This document shows positions 59,013 through 64,000 of a DNA stretch of 64,000 bases, piece by piece. The notes beneath the pieces are model-generated. The model was not told where the DNA came from, did no database searches, and saw nothing but the letters and a program-made list of their open reading frames with translations. The DNA comes from Selenomonas sp. AE3005. Lineage in GTDB: Bacteria; Bacillota; Negativicutes; Selenomonadales; Selenomonadaceae. The first letter of the stretch is position 1, and every line of letters starts with the position of its first letter. The translations under genes were made by a program, and so were the position numbers. Where the stretch lies: NCBI RefSeq assembly GCF_905233635.1, contig NZ_CAJODG010000012.1, forward strand, positions 1 to 64,000, in the 5' to 3' direction.

Positions 59013-59045
59013 TAACAAAGGGCGCACAGCCTACGCCGTGCGCCC
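59013..59045 (-). terminator. Terminator of pgi
   Basis: GGGCGCACAG and TGTGCGCCC-type arms pair across a short loop; on the minus strand TTTGTTATT follows. Confidence 0.75.
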
Positions 59046-59057
59046 CTGTAAGTCATA

Positions 59058-60518
59058 TTATTTCTGGTTGGCAGCCTTAACTTCAGCCAGTTTCGGTCCC
59101 ATAATGCGCTTATAGGATTCAACACCCGGCTGGTTGAAAGCGTCCACGTTGGAGAGCTCGCCTTCGTATGCTACGGACATAGCCAGCATGTAAAGGAGTT
59201 CGCCGAGATGGTAAGCATTGAGTTTCGGCAGCGTAAAGCAAGCATTGTAACGCTTGTTGGAGGCCAGAGCGTCAGCATTGGACTGACGGGCCACTTCCAG
59301 TGCCTGGCCCATGGTTACGCCGGAGATATCGGAAAGTTTCTTAGCCTCTGGGAATACATCGGGGATAACCAGGTCATTTTCCCAGTCAGCCAGGCGAATG
59401 AACTGAACAACCTTGTTCAGCTTGCCTTCCTGATGCTGCTGCGTCTGGGAATGCATATCCGTCGTGCCGACAGCCACGAGCGGCGTACGGCCGTAGCAAA
59501 CTTCTTTGCCGTCCTTGTTGAACTGCTTGCCGAGGGATTCAGCGAGCAGCTGAATGTACCATTCGGAAACGGATTTCAGATAGTCACCATACGGCATCAT
59601 AACTTCGATATCGCGGCCGTGCTTTTCCGCAGCAGCGAACTTCAAAGCGGCATTGAGCATAGCCGGGTTCTGCCAAATATCGTCGTTCTGGCAAGCCTCG
59701 TCCATAGCCTTGGCACCATCGAGGAAGGACTGAATGTCAAAGCCAATGCAGGCAGCCAGCGTCAGGCCCACTTCACAGAAAATCGTGAAACGGCCGCCCA
59801 CACCATCGGGTACAGCAAACTGCGGCCAGCCTTTTTCGATGGCCAGTTTCTTGAGGAGCGTCTGCTTTTCCATGTTGGGGTCAGTTACAGCTACAACTTC
59901 CACATCAATATCAGCGTATTTCTGCAGTGCGTCATAGATAACCATGAAATTGCTCATGGTGTCAAGCGTGCCGCCGGACTTGGAGATAACGAGCAGCAGC
60001 ACTTTGAGGTTGCGCTTTTCATGGGACTTGGTAACCTTGGCGCTATTTTCCAGGTAATGAATGATATCACCGGTACGGCGCGGGTCAATGTTCTGACCGC
60101 TGAATACAACCTTCGGGAAACCATCGCGTTCTTCCTTGGACAGCTCGTTCCAGAATTCGCCGCAGTGCACATCAAAGAGCACCTTGTTGCCGAGGTAGGA
60201 ACCGCCGATACCCAGGGAAACTACAACGTCTACATTATTTTTTACATGAGCAGTGAGTTCGCCCAGCTTTTTCAGCGAGCTGGGGCTGTTGAGATTGCCT
60301 TCCTTTACATAGGGCAGCTGGGAGAACAGAACCTTTTCCGGCTCGCCGTCCTTGGACAGATGAGCACGGATAAAGCCCTTCTCACGCATAACCTTCATGG
60401 CCTCATGAGCCTTCTTTAAATCTTCTTCATAGCTTTTCAGGTCAGCCTCTGTAACCTTACCTTCGCCATAGAGGTTTTCATAATCAAACTCAAAACCGGA
60501 TGCAAGTTTCAAACTCAT
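59058..60518 (-). CDS. pgi: Glucose-6-phosphate isomerase
   Basis: Interconverts glucose-6-phosphate and fructose-6-phosphate. The 486-residue length fits. Family signatures: SLGIGGSYLGNKVLFD near 105, VISKSGGTLDTMS near 180, and GRTPLVAVGTTDMHSQTQQHQEG with the catalytic Glu and His near 350. The ATG at 60518 follows GAGGAG; a GTA-derived upstream frame is rejected. Single gene, with a terminator at 59013-59045. Tandem half-repeats lie upstream, between it and the flagellin gene. Confidence 0.94.
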   Translation of the reverse strand: MSLKLASGFEFDYENLYGEGKVTEADLKSYEEDLKKAHEAMKVMREKGFIRAHLSKDGEPEKVLFSQLPYVKEGNLNSPSSLKKLGELTAHVKNNVDVVVSLGIGGSYLGNKVLFDVHCGEFWNELSKEERDGFPKVVFSGQNIDPRRTGDIIHYLENSAKVTKSHEKRNLKVLLLVISKSGGTLDTMSNFMVIYDALQKYADIDVEVVAVTDPNMEKQTLLKKLAIEKGWPQFAVPDGVGGRFTIFCEVGLTLAACIGFDIQSFLDGAKAMDEACQNDDIWQNPAMLNAALKFAAAEKHGRDIEVMMPYGDYLKSVSEWYIQLLAESLGKQFNKDGKEVCYGRTPLVAVGTTDMHSQTQQHQEGKLNKVVQFIRLADWENDLVIPDVFPEAKKLSDISGVTMGQALEVARQSNADALASNKRYNACFTLPKLNAYHLGELLYMLAMSVAYEGELSNVDAFNQPGVESYKRIMGPKLAEVKAANQK

Positions 60519-60571
60519 TTTGTACACTCCTCTGATTCATTCCAAATTGCTATTGTTACATACATATTGAT

Positions 60572-60625
60572 TATAACGCAGTTGTTCAAATTTTACCATA
60601 GGTAAAATTACCTATTGGCGTTTCG
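60572..60625. repeat. Dispersed repeat, half-copy F1
   Basis: A single AACGC-type module: TATAACGCAG, then an inner hairpin AATTTTACC/GGTAAAATT and GGCGTTTCG. Both inner arms differ from the canonical AGTTTTGCC/GGCAAAACT in matching positions, which keeps the pairing. Confidence 0.8.
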
Positions 60626-60634
60626 TCGGTATGA

Positions 60635-60689
60635 CATAACGCAGTTATTCCAATTTTTCCACAGGAAAAATTACCAATTTGCGTTTCGG
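60635..60689. repeat. Dispersed repeat, half-copy F2
   Basis: A second half-copy directly after F1: CATAACGCAG, inner hairpin AATTTTTCC/GGAAAAATT, outer TGCGTTTCGG. Its outer stem AACGCA/TGCGTT is also compensated relative to AACGCC/GGCGTT. Together with F1 it occupies most of the gap between pgi and the first flagellin gene. Confidence 0.8.
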
Positions 60690-60717
60690 CTCCTTTAAAA
60701 AATGCCTCTCGACGTAT

Positions 60718-60744
60718 TAAGTTTTCTCTGAAAATTACGAAATA
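60718..60744 (+). promoter_or_regulatory. Sigma-28-like promoter of flagellin gene 1
   Basis: TAAG (60718-60721), 15 bases, then ACGAAATA (60737-60744), close to the flagellar sigma-28 pattern TAAA-N15-GCCGATAA. It lies about 55 bp ahead of the start codon. Confidence 0.6.
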
Positions 60745-60799
60745 CTATATATGAGAATCTGTGAAGATATTGTCGATTTAGCGAAAGGAGGGCTGACCT

Positions 60800-63052
60800 A
60801 TGGCTATGGTAATTGCCAACAACAGTGCTGCACAACTGACCTTAGGCCAGCTGAATAAAAACATCTCCCAGCTCAACAACAATCTGAACAGGATTTCCAC
60901 GGGCAGGAAAATCAATCATGCTGGAGACGATGCCGCCGGCTTCGCCATCAGCGAAAAAATGCTAACCCGGATTCGATCTCTAGAACAGGATGAACGCAAT
61001 GTACAAAACGGCTCATCTCTGGTCAAAGTGGCTGCGGGAGGCATAGATTCCATTGTGGACGAACTGCGCAACCTGAAGGAACTGTCTCTGAACGCCGCCA
61101 ACGATACAAACACCGATTTAGACAGGGCCACCTTACAGCGGGAATTCAACCAGCGACGAGCCAATATCGACAGTATCGCCATGGAAACCAATTACAATGG
61201 AAAAATCCTGCTAGACGGCACCTATAGCAAAAGGAGCATTGACATTATCACTACCACGGTGATTCCGGGTACAGAACCCGAGCCAGGAGATTCCTGGCTC
61301 AAGCCCACTGACCCCGACAATGTAGGGCCGGATACAGATAGCCCCCCTGTCTATTCAGGAGTAGTAGAACCTACTGGGGATCCCATTATTGTCAGCGACC
61401 GTGACGTCATTACCCAGTCTGGTGTCTATGCCATTCAAAGTATCACTGGCAGCAGGGCCAGAATCACCATTGCCGAAGGTGTACGCGATGTAAAATTCAT
61501 TTCCGGCAACCCTGCCGGCGAAGCCCTTAGCAATATCCATATCACTGGCCCAGCAGATGGCAACGCCAATATCTGGATTGAAGATTTAACCATTCTTAAT
61601 ACAGACAACACCTCATTTCTCACATTTCAAGGAGGAAATAATCACTTGAATTTCAAAGGTACAAACACCTTGAACTTCAGCCAACCTACCACTGAGAATA
61701 TGGGCTTCAATCTAGGTGCTTATGCTGATATTCATGTAGGGGGTGGGCTCACTTTAGAAGGTGGAACTGATGGCAGCGGCTCACTGATATTCAATCATAA
61801 TACTTGGAGCAGCGGTGCCATGATTGGTTCAAACGGAAGTGACGTAACAGGAAGCGGGGATAATATATCCTCCCCCATTACAATCAATAGCGGTTCCTAT
61901 ACCTGCAATGTAACTCAAGTCCGGGCTGGTGCTTTTATTGGTTCCGGCTGCAATTCCGGCATTGGTGACATCACTATTAAAGGGGGAACTTTTGTTGATA
62001 ACAGCCGTCATGATGTTACCATTGGCAGTGGCTCCAGTGGCAACGCCCCCAGCTACTGTGGAAATATTACCGTCAAAAATGCCACCATAACCGCTCTTGG
62101 TAAGGATTATGACCCCGTCATTGGTAATGGCTATAAAGATGGCACTTGTGGGAATATCTATGTGTCCAACTCCAAAATCCATATTGAAAATAACAAGGGA
62201 GCTGGTATTGGCAGCTCCTACGAAGGCAAATGGACCAGCAATATCACCGTGGAAAACACCGAACTCATTGTCAAGAGCAAAACCGGTGCCGGCATTGGCA
62301 CTGGCGAAAATGGCCAGGTGGGCAATATCACCATCAAGAACTGCGACCTGACCCAGGTGGTAAGCGAACAGGGCGAATATGTAGGCCGGGGCGTTAATGG
62401 TATTTGTGGCATAGTGAAAATTAATGAAGTGGAAATCCCTGCCGGTGACCCAGGCAATCAGCCTGGGGGTGGCGGCGTTCCGGGCGTGTATGATACCATC
62501 GTGACCAGCGTCGAGACCCACACCGTCTACAATCCGCTGGTAATACACGATGGTACCAAAGCCAATCAAGCCATCAACATCTACATCAACGATATGCGCA
62601 CGACCGCGTTGAAAGGACAAATTACCGACAGCGAGGGGAATTTTGTCAATCCCGAGGATTTGGACAGACTGCGCAATTTAAGCGGTGACACTGCCGCCTA
62701 TCAGGAATATGTGCAGGTTTTGCAAGAAGCTGACGGCAAAACGCTCGATGATATATCCATTACTACACAACACGGAGCCACAGTGTCGCTGCGTGTCATT
62801 GACGGCGCATTGGAATACGCTTTGGGCGAAGCCACTACTATGGGCGCATACCTGTCCCGTTTAGAACACACCGCCAGCAATATCGTAACCGCTAACGAAA
62901 ACACCGTGGCCAGTGAAAGCACGCTGAGCGATGCCGATATGGCCAAGGAAATGAGCCAATACACCAAAGCCAACGTGCTTCTCCAAGCCTCCCAATCCAT
63001 GCTGGCGCAAGCCAACCAAACCTCCGCCAGTGCGCTGGGGTTGTTGCAATAA
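60800..63052 (+). CDS. fliC: Flagellin 1 with large beta-helix central domain
   Basis: A 750-residue flagellin. Residues 1-~150 are the conserved D0/D1 helices (LNNNLNRISTGRKINHAGDDAAG, ending KILLDGTY) and the last ~100 residues are the C-terminal D0/D1 part ending SALGLLQ. Between them lies an unusually large central domain. At ~370-560 it contains five coils of the form IGxG-x-GNITI spaced ~30 residues apart, predicted to be a right-handed beta helix like those of carbohydrate-binding surface proteins. The domain has six cysteines, rare in flagellins. AAAGGAGGG precedes the ATG. A paralogue follows directly. Confidence 0.88.
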   Translation: MAMVIANNSAAQLTLGQLNKNISQLNNNLNRISTGRKINHAGDDAAGFAISEKMLTRIRSLEQDERNVQNGSSLVKVAAGGIDSIVDELRNLKELSLNAANDTNTDLDRATLQREFNQRRANIDSIAMETNYNGKILLDGTYSKRSIDIITTTVIPGTEPEPGDSWLKPTDPDNVGPDTDSPPVYSGVVEPTGDPIIVSDRDVITQSGVYAIQSITGSRARITIAEGVRDVKFISGNPAGEALSNIHITGPADGNANIWIEDLTILNTDNTSFLTFQGGNNHLNFKGTNTLNFSQPTTENMGFNLGAYADIHVGGGLTLEGGTDGSGSLIFNHNTWSSGAMIGSNGSDVTGSGDNISSPITINSGSYTCNVTQVRAGAFIGSGCNSGIGDITIKGGTFVDNSRHDVTIGSGSSGNAPSYCGNITVKNATITALGKDYDPVIGNGYKDGTCGNIYVSNSKIHIENNKGAGIGSSYEGKWTSNITVENTELIVKSKTGAGIGTGENGQVGNITIKNCDLTQVVSEQGEYVGRGVNGICGIVKINEVEIPAGDPGNQPGGGGVPGVYDTIVTSVETHTVYNPLVIHDGTKANQAINIYINDMRTTALKGQITDSEGNFVNPEDLDRLRNLSGDTAAYQEYVQVLQEADGKTLDDISITTQHGATVSLRVIDGALEYALGEATTMGAYLSRLEHTASNIVTANENTVASESTLSDADMAKEMSQYTKANVLLQASQSMLAQANQTSASALGLLQ

Positions 63053-63092
63053 GCTCACAGCTCTTTTTTTGCAAGTTTGTTTCATCCTCGCT

Positions 63093-63119
63093 TAAGTATT
63101 TCACCATAAATCACGATAT
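63093..63119 (+). promoter_or_regulatory. Sigma-28-like promoter of flagellin gene 2
   Basis: TAAG (63093-63096), 15 bases, then CACGATAT (63112-63119), matching the sigma-28 pattern at CGATA. It lies 70 bp ahead of the second flagellin start codon. Confidence 0.6.
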
Positions 63120-63137
63120 AACTTATGATGAAGGCAG

Positions 63138-63160
63138 GAGGAGGGCTTTGTGCCATCCTC
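63138..63160 (+). other. Hairpin in the 5' leader of flagellin gene 2
   Basis: GAGGAGGGC (63138-63146) pairs with GCCATCCTC (63152-63160) with one mismatch around a 5-nt loop, 30 bp upstream of the start codon. It hides a ribosome-site-like AGGAGG, while the real site AAAAAGGAG lies just after it. Confidence 0.5.
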
Positions 63161-63189
63161 TTTAGGTCGTGAAAAAGGAGCGTGGGATC

Positions 63190-64000
63190 ATGGCAATGAC
63201 TATCATGAACAACGCTGCCACGGCAATGACTCTTGGTGAGCTGAATAAAAATATTTCCCGGGTTGGCAAGCAGCTCAAAAAAGTTTCCTCGGGCATGAGA
63301 ATCAACAGCGCGGGGGACGACGCATCGGGCTACGCCATCAGCGAGAAAATGCGTGTGCGGATTCGCGGTCTTGAGCAGGACGAGCGGAATGTACAGAACG
63401 GCTCGTCACTCATCAGCGTGGCGGCGGGAGGAATCGAGTCCATCATAGAGGAGCTTCGCAATCTCAAGGAACTTTCGCTGAATGCCGCCAACGACACAAA
63501 TACCGACCTTGACCGTGCTACGCTTCAAAAAGAATTTGACCATCGTCGGGCGAACATCGACAACATCGCTTTGGAGACGAACTACAACGGAAAGATTCTG
63601 TTGGATGGCACGTACGGGAGAAAAAGCACTGATATTGAGATAACCTCGACCGGCACAGACACGCCGGGAGAAACCATTACGACAAACATTCTTCAGCCCA
63701 CCGATCCAAGCAAGGTAGGACCAACAAATACGGTGATTCACTCTGGCGCGGTCGAGCCGACAGAAATAAGAGATACCATCAACGACCACTATTATACGGT
63801 AGGGCAAAGCGGAGTATATGCTTTGGACAGCGGCGCATCTAAAATCGTGATTGCTAACGGCGTGCATGATGTGAAATTTGTACAGGCAAGTGGCGCAACG
63901 CTTACGAATATTCATATCACCGGGCCTTCTGACGGAAATACAAATCTTTGGATTGAGGATTTAACCCTGACCAATTCGGATAATACATCGTTTATTAAAT
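63190..64000 (+). CDS. Flagellin 2, 5' part (continues past the window)
   Basis: The first 270 codons of a second flagellin; no stop codon occurs before the window ends. The N-terminal region matches flagellin 1 closely (GMRINSAGDDASGYAISEK, VQNGSSL, ANDTNTDLDRATLQ, ETNYNGKILLDGTY). After residue ~160 the sequence diverges but keeps the same start of the beta-helix-like domain (IHITGPSDGN, LWIEDLTL, NSDNTSF). It is a tandem paralogue with its own sigma-28-like promoter. AAAAAGGAG precedes the ATG. Confidence 0.88.
   Translation, partial: MAMTIMNNAATAMTLGELNKNISRVGKQLKKVSSGMRINSAGDDASGYAISEKMRVRIRGLEQDERNVQNGSSLISVAAGGIESIIEELRNLKELSLNAANDTNTDLDRATLQKEFDHRRANIDNIALETNYNGKILLDGTYGRKSTDIEITSTGTDTPGETITTNILQPTDPSKVGPTNTVIHSGAVEPTEIRDTINDHYYTVGQSGVYALDSGASKIVIANGVHDVKFVQASGATLTNIHITGPSDGNTNLWIEDLTLTNSDNTSFIK

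Noticed and set aside
59208..60419. 403-residue frame opposite pgi
   Set aside because: It is fully antisense to a clear pgi gene; such long frames arise from codon bias in GC-rich third positions.
61829..62620. 263-residue frame opposite the flagellin beta-helix region
   Set aside because: It is antisense to a coherent coding domain; its regularity mirrors the repeats on the plus strand.

Overview
The window reads as a stretch of chromosome from an anaerobic, flagellated, diderm member of the Negativicutes, most likely Selenomonas ruminantium or a close relative. The strongest pointer is the GH43 beta-xylosidase at 18590-20206: from memory it has the length (538 aa) and active-site layout (Asp14, Asp127, Glu186) of the characterised S. 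ruminantium enzyme. A trimeric [FeFe]-hydrogenase, a methylmalonyl-CoA decarboxylase, lipid A-type sugar-transfer genes and large flagellins fit the same group. I see no prophage, transposase, CRISPR array or tRNA gene. At the left edge, two tandem promoters and a boxA-like sequence point out of the window, so an rRNA operon probably starts just beyond position 1.

Layout. 0.3-5.4 kb: ABC exporter, NhaC antiporter, methylmalonyl-CoA decarboxylase and a Tat-exported amidase. 5.6-10.7 kb: one leftward housekeeping operon (small membrane protein, DegS-like kinase, PLP decarboxylase, tmk, rnmV, ksgA). 11-17.4 kb: YgbA-like protein, FtsW/RodA, TrmB, an AcoR-like regulator without the sigma-54 loop, a glucosaminidase-TPR protein and a cupin. 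17.4-27.1 kb: a xylan/xylose locus (LacI regulator, xylosidase, two transporters, DUF4867, xylulokinase) and a divergent fucose-isomerase-like gene, with a palindromic operator just downstream of each of the two facing promoters. 27.2-32 kb: hybrid-cluster protein, a protein of exact 42-residue repeats, glyoxalase, and a kinase/receiver pair. 32-36 kb: a four-gene operon (GtrA, ArnT-like, GT2, YdjC-type deacetylase) resembling an amino-sugar lipid A modification pathway. 36-49.3 kb: a sugar-binding lipoprotein with its chemoreceptor, moaC, an amino-acid permease, yigZ, a hexapeptide protein, several unknowns, the cstA-uxaC-YbjN-like group, and TauE. 49.4-53 kb: a phosphoesterase, an OGT-like glycosyltransferase and a methyltransferase-like protein. 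53-57 kb: hydCBA with a Rex-type operator. 57-60.5 kb: DUF2325 protein, a thioredoxin reductase-like flavoprotein, a thioesterase and pgi. 60.8-64 kb: two tandem flagellins with a beta-helix-like central domain; the second runs off the window.

The most unusual feature is a dispersed palindromic repeat of about 125 bp (five copies plus two tandem half-copies). It is built of two nested hairpin modules bounded by TATAACG/CGTTATA, and its stems show compensatory changes between copies. Copies sit at gene ends and beside terminators. One has entered the 3' end of the deacetylase gene, so that the reading frame now runs through the repeat and through the gene's own terminator with no stop codon before the expected RNA end.
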